Translations under genes and position numbers: made by a program
In this document: one piece after another, positions 1 through 5,491 of the stretch
Position numbering within the stretch: position 1 is the first letter of the stretch
Layout: each line of letters opens with the position of its first letter
The notes under the pieces: model-generated
What the model was told of the DNA's origin: nothing
Database searches by the model: none
Seen by the model: the letters and a program-made list of their open reading frames with translations, nothing else
NCBI GenBank assembly: GCA_031428975.1
Contig: JANOYR010000189.1
Coordinates: 1-5,491, forward strand
Length of the DNA stretch: 5,491 bases
DNA from: JAAFIP01 sp031428975
Lineage (GTDB): Bacteria > Pseudomonadota > Gammaproteobacteria > Burkholderiales > Burkholderiaceae_C
Direction of reading: 5' to 3'

Positions 1-215
1 GTAGACAACAAAGCCCACCAGAATGAAAACCCCAAAACGGTGATCAAACCCCATGCCGTAAATGCTGAAAAAGCAAGCAAATCTCCATGCGCAAAATTCA
101 GCACCTCCGTCGCTTTGTAAGTCAACACCAGCCCCAACGCAACCAGCGCATACACGGCTCCAACAGAGATACCATTCACGGTCAATTGGGCAAGAAGCTG
201 CATGGATGCATTCAT
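1..215 (-). CDS. Branched-chain amino-acid-type ABC transporter permease (LivH family), N-terminal part only
   Basis: This is the start of an inner-membrane permease of the LivH/HAAT family, which forms half of the transmembrane channel of ABC importers for branched-chain amino acids, amides, and aromatic or dicarboxylic acids. About 71 residues are visible and the rest runs off the left edge; complete LivH proteins are near 290-300 residues. The N-terminus reads NGISVGAVYALVALGLVLTY, a first hydrophobic segment typical of LivH. It is followed by the family hallmark NFAHGD at about residues 40-45, then a second hydrophobic stretch. The ATG at 215 is chosen because an AGGAG motif (224-228) lies 8 bases upstream; a second in-frame ATG at 203 has no comparable site. 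The gene starts 19 bases after the thiolase stop, so it is probably co-transcribed with it. LivM, LivG, LivF and a LivK-type binding protein would be expected further left but cannot be seen. In such catabolic operons the transporter usually imports the pathway substrate rather than leucine; that is inference. Family assignment is confident, substrate unknown. Confidence 0.9.
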   Translation of the reverse strand, partial: MNASMQLLAQLTVNGISVGAVYALVALGLVLTYKATEVLNFAHGDLLAFSAFTAWGLITVLGFSFWWALLS

Positions 216-223
216 GGCGTGTA

Positions 224-228
224 CTCCT
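224..228 (-). promoter_or_regulatory. Ribosome binding site of the LivH-type permease gene
   Basis: AGGAG on the minus strand, 8 bases before the ATG at 215. It sits in the 19-base gap after the thiolase stop codon and favours the ATG at 215 over the in-frame ATG at 203. The gap leaves no room for a promoter or terminator of its own. Confidence 0.75.
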
Positions 229-234
229 CAGAAT

Positions 235-1470
235 TTAGAGGCCTTGCTCCACCACAAAGCTCACCACAGTAGCACACGAACCACCGATGTTGAGTGTTTG
301 AATCCGCTTAGCACCTTCGATTTGGCATTCGCCTGCATTGCCCGTCACTTGTTGGGCCGCATCAAACAGCATGCGTGTGCCAGTGGCTCCCACCGGATGC
401 CCGCAACCTATCAAACCGCCGCTCATATTTACAGGGCAACTTCCGCCCGCTTCAATGCGCCCATCCTCCACGGCCTGCCAGCTTTGCCCCGGCGCAGTCA
501 ATCCCAGATGGTCTATCGCCATATACTGGGTAGTTGTGAAGCAGTCATGTGTCTCTATGCCGCTCATGGCCTCAATACCTGAAACACCAGCACGTTGCCA
601 TGCATCTTCTATGGTCTGTCGAACATGCGGAAAAACATAGGTCGCCCCCCGGCTGCGCTCTAGCTTGTCTTTGAGTTTAAGACCCGCATTGCGATGGCCC
701 CAGCCAGTGATGCGCGGTATTGCGCGAATCGGCATACCCAAGCGCGTCGCGTGCGCTTGTGCAAAGCGGCTGGAAGCAAGCACAACGGCACAAGCACCAT
801 CGGTAATTTGCCCACAATCTTGGCGGCGCGTACCAGGCTCAATCACCGGATTTGCGCTGTCGTCGTCCGTAAAACTGAGTTCATCAAACTGCCACTTTCG
901 CGTTTGCGCTAATGGGTTGCGCTTGGCATTGCTGTAATTGAGCTGTGCAATACGGTTTAAATATTTGCGATCTAAGCCATAGCGATTTTCATACTCTTGC
1001 GCCACAAGACCAAACGCTGCAGGCCACATGAACTTGCAATCAATGTCTTCATGCCCTTGCCATGCGGCTGCATTTTGATTCTGCGAGGCCACATCACCTA
1101 GCACATTTTTAAACTCTTCAAGCCCTAAAACCAATACACAATCATATCGACCAGCCTCAATCTCTGCCATGGCAGTCAGCACAGCCAAGGACGATGAGGC
1201 ACATGCGCCTTCATGGCGCATGGCTGGCACCCCCCATAACTCTGGCACCACCTGCGCCACCATAGCGCCCAGATGCGCCTGCTGGCGTTGAAGCTCGCCA
1301 AATGCATTTCCGACATGGATGCTATCAATTTTTGATGCCTCGAGAGAACAATGGGCCAATACACCCAGTGTTGCCTCCCGCGCCATATCGGACATATCTT
1401 GTCCATGACGCGACCACACTTTTGCAAAATCGGTTTGAAAACCACCCAAAATGTGCACGGTTTCTTTCAT
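235..1470 (-). CDS. SCP2-type thiolase (acetyl-CoA acyltransferase-like)
   Basis: A 411-residue cytoplasmic thiolase of the sterol-carrier-protein-2 type. Thiolases cleave 3-oxoacyl-CoA with free CoA to give acetyl- or propionyl-CoA and a shortened acyl-CoA, or run the reverse condensation. Visible landmarks are EGACASSSLAV with the nucleophilic Cys90, THDCF (residues 307-311) carrying the HDCF signature of SCP2 thiolases, and GGLIGCGHPVGATGTR (351-366) with His358. In SCP2 thiolases the Cys of HDCF (here Cys310) replaces the acid/base Cys found in the C-terminal CxG motif of classical thiolases. Accordingly the C-terminus here reads NIGGSCATVV and lacks CxG. All catalytic positions are kept, which argues for a real thiolase rather than a degenerate Ltp-type aldolase; no MaoC or DUF35 partner gene adjoins it. 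Its ATG overlaps the stop of the upstream NPD gene by 4 bases (ATGA), with AAAGGA 7 bases upstream, so translation is probably coupled. The likely role is the carbon-carbon cleavage step of the operon's pathway. The chain or ring substrate is not predictable. Confidence 0.92.
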   Translation of the reverse strand: MKETVHILGGFQTDFAKVWSRHGQDMSDMAREATLGVLAHCSLEASKIDSIHVGNAFGELQRQQAHLGAMVAQVVPELWGVPAMRHEGACASSSLAVLTAMAEIEAGRYDCVLVLGLEEFKNVLGDVASQNQNAAAWQGHEDIDCKFMWPAAFGLVAQEYENRYGLDRKYLNRIAQLNYSNAKRNPLAQTRKWQFDELSFTDDDSANPVIEPGTRRQDCGQITDGACAVVLASSRFAQAHATRLGMPIRAIPRITGWGHRNAGLKLKDKLERSRGATYVFPHVRQTIEDAWQRAGVSGIEAMSGIETHDCFTTTQYMAIDHLGLTAPGQSWQAVEDGRIEAGGSCPVNMSGGLIGCGHPVGATGTRMLFDAAQQVTGNAGECQIEGAKRIQTLNIGGSCATVVSFVVEQGL

Positions 1471-2474
1471 GTCAAAGTCCTTTGGTCAAAAGTAATTCCC
1501 TCAAGCGATGCTGTCCAGGGCAACTGCGCCATACGACTGAGCGCTTGTTGGTATTCATGGGCAAGTTGCCCCACAACGTTCGAAGTCGTTTCTATCGATT
1601 TGATCGTGCCAAGACCTTGTCCTGCTGCCCAAACATCCATCCATTTTTTGCCTGCAAAAGACTGGTTGCTGTCGTATCTACGACCGGGGGCATCAGGCAT
1701 ATTGTTTGGGTCTAAACCATTGGCCACCAGAGATGGCTTGAGCCAACTCGCGGCAGTACCCGTTACCCCAGCACTCACGATCAAATCATCCACAGTACTG
1801 TTGACCACCATATTTTTATATGCGGCGGGTGCCATGCTCTCCGTGGTGGGGATAAAACGAGTCCCCATATAGACAAAGTCAGCGCCCGACGCCACAGCGC
1901 CTGCAATACCCCAACCATCTGAAATACCACCACCCGCGATCACGTACCCATCAAAAAAATCTCGCACTGCACCTACAAATGCGAATGGCGATAAAAAGCC
2001 AGTGTGCCCACCAGCCCCTGCCGACACACAAGCCAAACCATCGGCTCCTGCCATCACCGCCTTTTTGGCCAACGCAATCGTGATCACATCAGCAAAGACC
2101 AAACCTCCATAGGCATGCACCACCTCAATGACTGGCTTTGGGCTACCAAGTGCAGTGACTACGATGGGAGGCTTGTACTTGGCGACAAGAGCCAAATCTT
2201 GCGCCAAGCGCGTGTTGGACGAATGCGTGACAAGATTCGCACACCAGGGCCCAATGGTGGCTTGAGGCTGGGCATCGCGCGCCAGCGCAAGCCCTTCTGT
2301 GATCTGCTTCATCCAGATTTCCAGCTGCTCTACTGGCCGCGCATTGGGTGTCGGAAAAGCGCCAATGATGCCTGCCTTGCAAGCAGCCAAGACGAGTTCC
2401 GGCCCAGAGATTAAAAACATCGGCGCTGCAAAAACGGGCAGGCGTAGTTTAAAGGGGAATGGATTGGTCGACAT
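1467..2474 (-). CDS. NPD / nitronate monooxygenase-family FMN flavoprotein
   Basis: A 335-residue TIM-barrel flavoprotein of the 2-nitropropane dioxygenase/nitronate monooxygenase family, which also includes FabK-type enoyl reductases. Visible features are the N-terminal strand PVFAAPMFLISGPELVLA (residues 13-30), typical of the family. AGAGGHTG (152-159) carries His157 at the position of the conserved active-site histidine. GGGISDGWGI (181-190) and MGTRF (203-207) match the FMN phosphate-binding loops. Family members oxidise alkyl nitronates, but others act on acyl-CoA or acyl-ACP thioesters. Placed between a CoA ligase, a hydrolase and a thiolase, this one more likely acts on a CoA intermediate; that is inference. 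The ATG at 2474 starts MSTNPFPFKL, leading directly into the barrel, with TTAGG-type pairing just upstream and a 16-base gap after the Bug gene stop. The frame stays open to 2660, but that stretch lies over the end of the Bug gene and looks unlike the family. The gene ends in the 4-base overlap with the thiolase. Confidence 0.88.
   Translation of the reverse strand: MSTNPFPFKLRLPVFAAPMFLISGPELVLAACKAGIIGAFPTPNARPVEQLEIWMKQITEGLALARDAQPQATIGPWCANLVTHSSNTRLAQDLALVAKYKPPIVVTALGSPKPVIEVVHAYGGLVFADVITIALAKKAVMAGADGLACVSAGAGGHTGFLSPFAFVGAVRDFFDGYVIAGGGISDGWGIAGAVASGADFVYMGTRFIPTTESMAPAAYKNMVVNSTVDDLIVSAGVTGTAASWLKPSLVANGLDPNNMPDAPGRRYDSNQSFAGKKWMDVWAAGQGLGTIKSIETTSNVVGQLAHEYQQALSRMAQLPWTASLEGITFDQRTLT
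1478..1483 (-). promoter_or_regulatory. Ribosome binding site of the thiolase gene
   Basis: AAAGGA on the minus strand, 7 bases before the ATG at 1470. It lies inside the last codons of the NPD-family gene, as expected for translational coupling through the ATGA overlap at 1467-1470. Confidence 0.7.
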
Positions 2475-2480
2475 ACGCTG

Positions 2481-2491
2481 CCTAAGCCCTT
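2481..2491 (-). promoter_or_regulatory. Ribosome binding region of the NPD-family gene
   Basis: The gap after the Bug-gene TGA contains AAGGG (2487-2491), 12 bases from the ATG, and a second AGG (2481-2483), 6 bases from the ATG at 2474. The nearer one is at normal distance though weak. Together they support starting the NPD gene at 2474 rather than at an in-frame codon inside the Bug gene. Confidence 0.5.
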
Positions 2492-3471
2492 CACTCAGCC
2501 GCTTTAAAGCCAGAGATTTTGACGGCCTCTGCCCAACGTTTTGACTCTGCCTGAGAAAATTTTGAGAATTCCTCGGGAGAACTCGGAAGAGGTTCGAAGC
2601 CAACTGCAGCCCATTTGCTTTGGATCTCGGCGCTTCGCAATACTTTAACGAACTCGGCATTCAATCTACTGATGCTGACATCTGGAGTGCCTGCTGGCGC
2701 TGCAATCGCTGACCATATATAAATGTCAAGTTCCGGATACCCTTGCTCTCGAAAGGTAGCCACACTAGGCGCTAGTGAAGACCGAAGTGGGCTGGTAATC
2801 GCCAATAATTTGACTTTGCCAGAATCTACATGGGCCTTGACAGCCAAGAGCGGTACAAAAGCCGCATGTACCTGCCCGCCCACTAAATTTTGTACAGCTG
2901 GGGGGGTTCCATTAAAAGGCACATGCACCATGTCGATACCGGCACGTTGGTTCAGTATCACGCCAGCAAAATGGGATGAGTTACCCGCCGTGAACGAAGC
3001 AAAAGAAACTTTACCAGCATTCGATTTAGACCATGCCACAAACTCTGCGATGTTACTCGCTGGCACACTGGCGTTCACTGCCATAACCAATGCAGCACCT
3101 AAAAAATTAGTCACTGGTTTGAAATTTTTCTCAGGATCGTAAGGTAGTTTCAAAAAAGTATGGGGATTGATCGTGAACATGCTCGTGTTAGCCAGTAATA
3201 AGGTGTAGCCATCTGGAGTTGCGTGCATGACGTTTTGAGCGGCAATAATTCCAGAACCCCCTGGTTTTGACTCTATGACGAGTGCTTGACCCGTATTGTT
3301 TTTGAAAACCTCTGCGACCTGACGCAGTGCGGTGTCCAAGGTATTTCCCGGAGCAAAGGGCACGACGACTTTGACGGACCGATCGGGGAAAACTGGCTGC
3401 GTCCAAGCACAGGGCATTGCTTGTAGTGCCGCTGAAGCCCCGAGTCCTTGCAAAACATTGCGTCTCTTCAT
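2491..3471 (-). CDS. Tripartite tricarboxylate transporter (Bug/TctC-family) periplasmic solute-binding protein
   Basis: A 326-residue exported binding protein of the Bug (TctC) family, normal in length for the family. It would capture a carboxylate or other small polar solute in the periplasm. The N-terminus MKRRNVLQGLGASAALQA is a signal peptide: a basic start, then a hydrophobic stretch, with cleavage probably around residues 20-26. Mature features follow the family order: VKVVVPFAPGNTLD (33-46), GQALVIESKPGGSGIIAA (61-78), HATPDGYTLLLA (83-94), LKLPYDPEKNFKPV (107-120), GNSSHFAG (163-170), VHVPFNGTPPAVQNLVGGQV (182-201) and APAGTP (258-263). Two positions differ from the usual pattern: PGG in the first loop is PGN, and the usual Asp before LxGGQ is Asn195. 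The TctA and TctB membrane partners are absent here, as for most Bug genes in Burkholderiales. The ATG at 3471 is preceded by AAAGGG, and only 10 bases separate it from the hydrolase stop. The ligand is probably the acid activated by the ligase of the same operon; this is inference. Confidence 0.93.
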   Translation of the reverse strand: MKRRNVLQGLGASAALQAMPCAWTQPVFPDRSVKVVVPFAPGNTLDTALRQVAEVFKNNTGQALVIESKPGGSGIIAAQNVMHATPDGYTLLLANTSMFTINPHTFLKLPYDPEKNFKPVTNFLGAALVMAVNASVPASNIAEFVAWSKSNAGKVSFASFTAGNSSHFAGVILNQRAGIDMVHVPFNGTPPAVQNLVGGQVHAAFVPLLAVKAHVDSGKVKLLAITSPLRSSLAPSVATFREQGYPELDIYIWSAIAAPAGTPDVSISRLNAEFVKVLRSAEIQSKWAAVGFEPLPSSPEEFSKFSQAESKRWAEAVKISGFKAAE

Positions 3472-3476
3472 AATCG

Positions 3477-3482
3477 CCCTTT
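3477..3482 (-). promoter_or_regulatory. Ribosome binding site of the Bug-family gene
   Basis: AAAGGG on the minus strand, 5 bases before the ATG at 3471. Its first base is the last base of the hydrolase TGA stop (3482-3484), so termination and re-initiation are nearly adjacent. Confidence 0.65.
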
Positions 3483-4222
3483 CAAAGCAATGTCGTCAAT
3501 AAGTCAGCCAGCCGCTTGGGTTGCTCTAGTGGAGTCATGTGTCCTGCTGATTCGATCCATTCGAGTTTTGCACCGGGGATGCTTGCCGCTAAGTCTTGTG
3601 ATGCGGCAGGTGGCACGACCAAATCGTCGCGCGCACTCACCACCAGAGTGTCTGCGTGAATCCGTACCAGCATTTGGCGTTGGTCATCACGCGCCATAAT
3701 GGCCCGCAGCTGACGAACCGCAGCTTGAGGCCCAGCTTCGCGCATCACTGCAAGTAGCTCAACTACCAGAGGCGTGTTGGTCTGGTTGTCTTTGCACACA
3801 CCAAATGTCGCAATCCCTTGAATCACTTTTTCAAAATTGCGCTCTAGGGCTTGAATAGTTTTCTCTCGGGCGACCATACCCTCTGGTGTTTCAGGTGCGC
3901 CAGATGTATTGATCAGCGCAATAGCCCACGCGCTGCTAGGGCGTTTTCCTAACAGGTAGCTACCAACAAGGTCAAGCGCAACATAACCCCCCATTGAAAA
4001 TCCGCACACCACAAGCCGCTGCGACTGCGGCACATCCGCGACCAATGCCCACGCATCGCGCGCCATCTGCGCAATACTGGACTGTGTGGTGACATCCGCA
4101 ACTCGAACATCTGCGACGTTTTGGAGCATGGGCAACACAGACGACCATATGCGCGCGGTATTGAGCATACCCGGAACGAGTAAAAGCACTGGCATATTGT
4201 GGTGCTGCGTATGCGGGCTCAT
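3482..4222 (-). CDS. Alpha/beta-fold hydrolase
   Basis: A 246-residue, probably cytoplasmic, alpha/beta hydrolase; there is no signal peptide. The fold is shown by the first strand and oxyanion-loop region PVLLLVPGMLNTARIW (11-26), the nucleophile elbow VCGFSMGGYVAL with Ser76, the acid strand DTLVVSARDDLVVPP with Asp200 as probable acid, and ESAGHMTPLEQP with His228 as the catalytic base. The triad is therefore complete. The spacing between elbow and acid leaves a modest cap region, as in esterases, enol-lactonases, C-C bond hydrolases and some thioesterases; sequence alone does not separate these. In this operon it could hydrolyse an ester or lactone before activation, open a ring, or release CoA from dead-end thioesters. 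The ATG at 4222 overlaps the ligase stop by 4 bases (ATGA), with GGAG 5 bases upstream. A later Met10, just before the first strand, is possible but lacks the overlap. It is followed after 10 bases by the Bug-family gene. Confidence 0.85.
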   Translation of the reverse strand: MSPHTQHHNMPVLLLVPGMLNTARIWSSVLPMLQNVADVRVADVTTQSSIAQMARDAWALVADVPQSQRLVVCGFSMGGYVALDLVGSYLLGKRPSSAWAIALINTSGAPETPEGMVAREKTIQALERNFEKVIQGIATFGVCKDNQTNTPLVVELLAVMREAGPQAAVRQLRAIMARDDQRQMLVRIHADTLVVSARDDLVVPPAASQDLAASIPGAKLEWIESAGHMTPLEQPKRLADLLTTLL

Positions 4223-5491
4223 ATTGTCTCCGAAGGTGTAAAAAGTGCGGCGGCTTGTTCACGCAAAGTTCTTTTAAGCACTTTTCCTATGGGGTTACGC
4301 GGCAAACTTGGCAGTGATAAAAAATATTCGGGAAGTTTGTATGCGGCTACACGCTGCTCATGGCGCAGATACTGCGTCAATAGGGCCAAAGACAATAGCT
4401 GCCCTTCTAGTGCAGCAACGCAGGCACACAATTTTTCACCTAGTATGGGATCTGGAACACCCACCACGGCTACCTCACGCACTCCCGGGCAGGCAGCCAA
4501 CAAGCCTTCAATTTCTTCACTTGAGATATTCATCCCACCACGAATCACCAGATCTTTTGATCGACCTACATACTTGTAATATTGGAGTGCTTCTCCGGCG
4601 ATTTCAAAAAGATCGCCAGTCTTGTAGAAGCCTTGCTCGTCAAATGCATGCTGTGTGAGCAAAGGCGCACGAAAGTAGCCACCAAACACCGTAGGGCCCT
4701 TAAATCGCAGCTCACCATGTTGTCCTGCAACCGTGATGTCGTGGCCCGTATCACTGTCGACCAAGCGGGTTTGTATTTTACGGGTCGTCGATACACTCCA
4801 TGCATAGCCATCGACTCCCGCACGGGGGAAAAATTGTGCTCTCAAAGCAGGATCAGGAATATCAACGTCAGATGCGGACAATGCCGCTCCTTCATTGGAG
4901 CCAAAATAATTCACAATTTGTACGCCATACTTCTGTGCAAACCCTTGCACCATCCATGGTGAAAGCGGTGCCGCGCCCGAACCTATGCGAGCAAGACGTT
5001 TGAAATCAATGCCCTCCAACAGCGTGTCATTTTGCAGCAATGTATTCAATATTGACGGAGGGGCTACGGTGTAATCGATTTTTTCTTCGCGCAGTTGTTG
5101 TAAAAAAACAGGCATGCTAAAAGGCTGGTGTTGTACGACCGTGCCCCCCAAGACAAGCCATGCAGAAAATGCAGTGGACAAACCCGCCATATTGACAAAT
5201 GGAAACGGATTAAGTAGCCGTGCATGCCGCGGCAAACATGCCGCCTCAATGATACTTGGCGCAACAATCAGCCATTCGTTATGGCTGCGTGGAACGCCTT
5301 TGGGCTGGGCTTCTGTCCCAGATGTCCAGCAAATCGAAAAGACATCATTGGCCGATATGCTGGCTATTTTTTCTACTTGTTCAAGTGTGTTGATTTGCTC
5401 TTGCGTCAAGGCCTTCGACGTGCATGCGGCGATGTCCACCACACCGAGAGGCAATGCCCCCCCCCAAGCAAGTACAGTTTTCAAGGTTGTT
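4219..5491 (-). CDS. AMP-forming acyl-CoA synthetase (ANL superfamily), 5' end missing
   Basis: The C-terminal 420-odd residues of an acid-CoA ligase, which adenylates a carboxylic acid with ATP and then forms the CoA thioester. The frame is open through the right edge, and the first visible residues correspond to the interior of the family, so roughly 100-150 residues lie outside. The TTG at 5484 is not a credible start. Numbering from that TTG, the ATP P-loop is TSGTEAQPKG (54-63); the A4-like region is near FPFVNMAG (94-101); the A5 motif is NYFGSNEG (192-199), with Glu198 where YGxTE is usual. YKTGD (287-291) carries the ribose-binding Asp; GRSKDLVIRGG (307-317) is the hinge to the C-terminal domain; and NPIGKVLKR (397-405) carries the catalytic Lys401. 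All core catalytic elements are present, so the enzyme should be active. It resembles medium-chain, cyclohexanecarboxylate or carnitine-type CoA ligases more than acetyl-CoA synthetase, but the substrate cannot be named. It probably performs the activation step for the operon, and its stop overlaps the hydrolase start. Confidence 0.92.
   Translation of the reverse strand, partial: TTLKTVLAWGGALPLGVVDIAACTSKALTQEQINTLEQVEKIASISANDVFSICWTSGTEAQPKGVPRSHNEWLIVAPSIIEAACLPRHARLLNPFPFVNMAGLSTAFSAWLVLGGTVVQHQPFSMPVFLQQLREEKIDYTVAPPSILNTLLQNDTLLEGIDFKRLARIGSGAAPLSPWMVQGFAQKYGVQIVNYFGSNEGAALSASDVDIPDPALRAQFFPRAGVDGYAWSVSTTRKIQTRLVDSDTGHDITVAGQHGELRFKGPTVFGGYFRAPLLTQHAFDEQGFYKTGDLFEIAGEALQYYKYVGRSKDLVIRGGMNISSEEIEGLLAACPGVREVAVVGVPDPILGEKLCACVAALEGQLLSLALLTQYLRHEQRVAAYKLPEYFLSLPSLPRNPIGKVLKRTLREQAAALFTPSETI
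4228..4231 (-). promoter_or_regulatory. Ribosome binding site of the alpha/beta hydrolase gene
   Basis: GGAG on the minus strand, 5 bases before the ATG at 4222, located within the last codons of the ligase gene. It supports translational coupling through the ATGA overlap at 4219-4222 and supports this start over the in-frame Met10. Confidence 0.65.
5457..5465. repeat. Nine-base C homopolymer (G run in the ligase coding strand)
   Basis: Nine consecutive C on the plus strand, read as TGG GGG GGG G in the ligase and encoding Trp-Gly-Gly followed by Ala. The reading frame is intact on both sides and continues into recognisable ANL sequence, so the length as given is in frame. Runs of this length are prone to slippage in replication and to sequencing error. 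Confidence 0.9.

Noticed and set aside
216..234. Possible terminator or promoter between thiolase and LivH genes
   Set aside because: Only 19 bases, filled by a ribosome binding site; no inverted repeat with a T run and no space for promoter boxes.
202..582. Plus-strand open frame of 126 codons across the thiolase 3' end and the LivH start
   Set aside because: It is antisense to two clear genes, with no recognisable domain; a coding shadow.
1351..1872. Plus-strand open frame of 173 codons
   Set aside because: It lies opposite the strongly recognisable NPD and thiolase genes, shows no family resemblance, and is best read as a shadow of them.
2475..2660. 62-residue N-terminal extension of the NPD-family protein
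   Set aside because: The frame is open to a start-like codon at 2660, but the extension overlaps the 3' end of the Bug gene, does not resemble the family N-terminus, and a ribosome binding site and the typical barrel start occur at 2474.
4199..4579. Plus-strand open frame of 126 codons opposite the ligase 3' end
   Set aside because: It is antisense to conserved ligase motifs (hinge and A10 regions) and has no protein-like domain.
5482..5484. TTG as start of the acyl-CoA synthetase
   Set aside because: The frame is open upstream to the window edge, and the protein beginning here would lack the N-terminal part of the ANL adenylation domain. It is an internal leucine codon of a gene cut by the edge.
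1..5491. tRNA, rRNA, CRISPR arrays, insertion sequences, phage or defence genes
   Set aside because: Almost every base lies within six recognisable metabolic or transport genes; no repeat arrays, terminal inverted repeats or transposase-like sequences were seen on either strand.

Overview
This window is a compact, leftward-transcribed (minus-strand) gene cluster with no break in coding. In transcription order, right to left, it holds: an acyl-CoA synthetase of the ANL (AMP-forming) superfamily, cut off at its 5' end by the window edge; an alpha/beta hydrolase; a periplasmic solute-binding protein of the Bug/TctC family; a nitronate monooxygenase/2-nitropropane dioxygenase (NPD)-family flavoprotein; an SCP2-type thiolase; and the first 71 codons of a LivH-type branched-chain amino-acid ABC permease, cut off at the left edge. 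Genes either overlap by 4 bases (ATGA at 4219-4222 and 1467-1470) or are separated by 10-19 bases that carry only a ribosome binding site. This is strong evidence for one operon whose promoter lies beyond the right edge and whose terminator lies beyond the left edge.

The organism is most likely a betaproteobacterium of the Burkholderiales, perhaps Comamonadaceae. The basis is the presence of a Bug-type binding protein (hugely expanded in that order), the style of the thiolase and LivH proteins, and catabolic operons that mix CoA ligase, thiolase and Liv transport genes. Base composition looks close to 50% G+C by eye, modest for that family. The genus cannot be fixed from this window.

Read together, the genes look like part of an uptake-and-degradation pathway for a carboxylic acid. 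The acid is taken up (Bug protein and Liv-type ABC transporter), activated to a CoA thioester (ligase), modified by a flavoenzyme (NPD family) and a hydrolase, and cleaved by a thiolase. The substrate is not identifiable from sequence. The usual beta-oxidation partners (acyl-CoA dehydrogenase, enoyl-CoA hydratase, hydroxyacyl-CoA dehydrogenase) are not in the window and may lie outside it.

No RNA genes, mobile elements, CRISPR arrays, promoters or terminators were seen. I did not find a clearly novel system. The points most worth a second look are the unusual combination of an orphan Bug protein and an NPD-family enzyme inside an acyl-CoA operon, and the complete SCP2-type active site of the thiolase.
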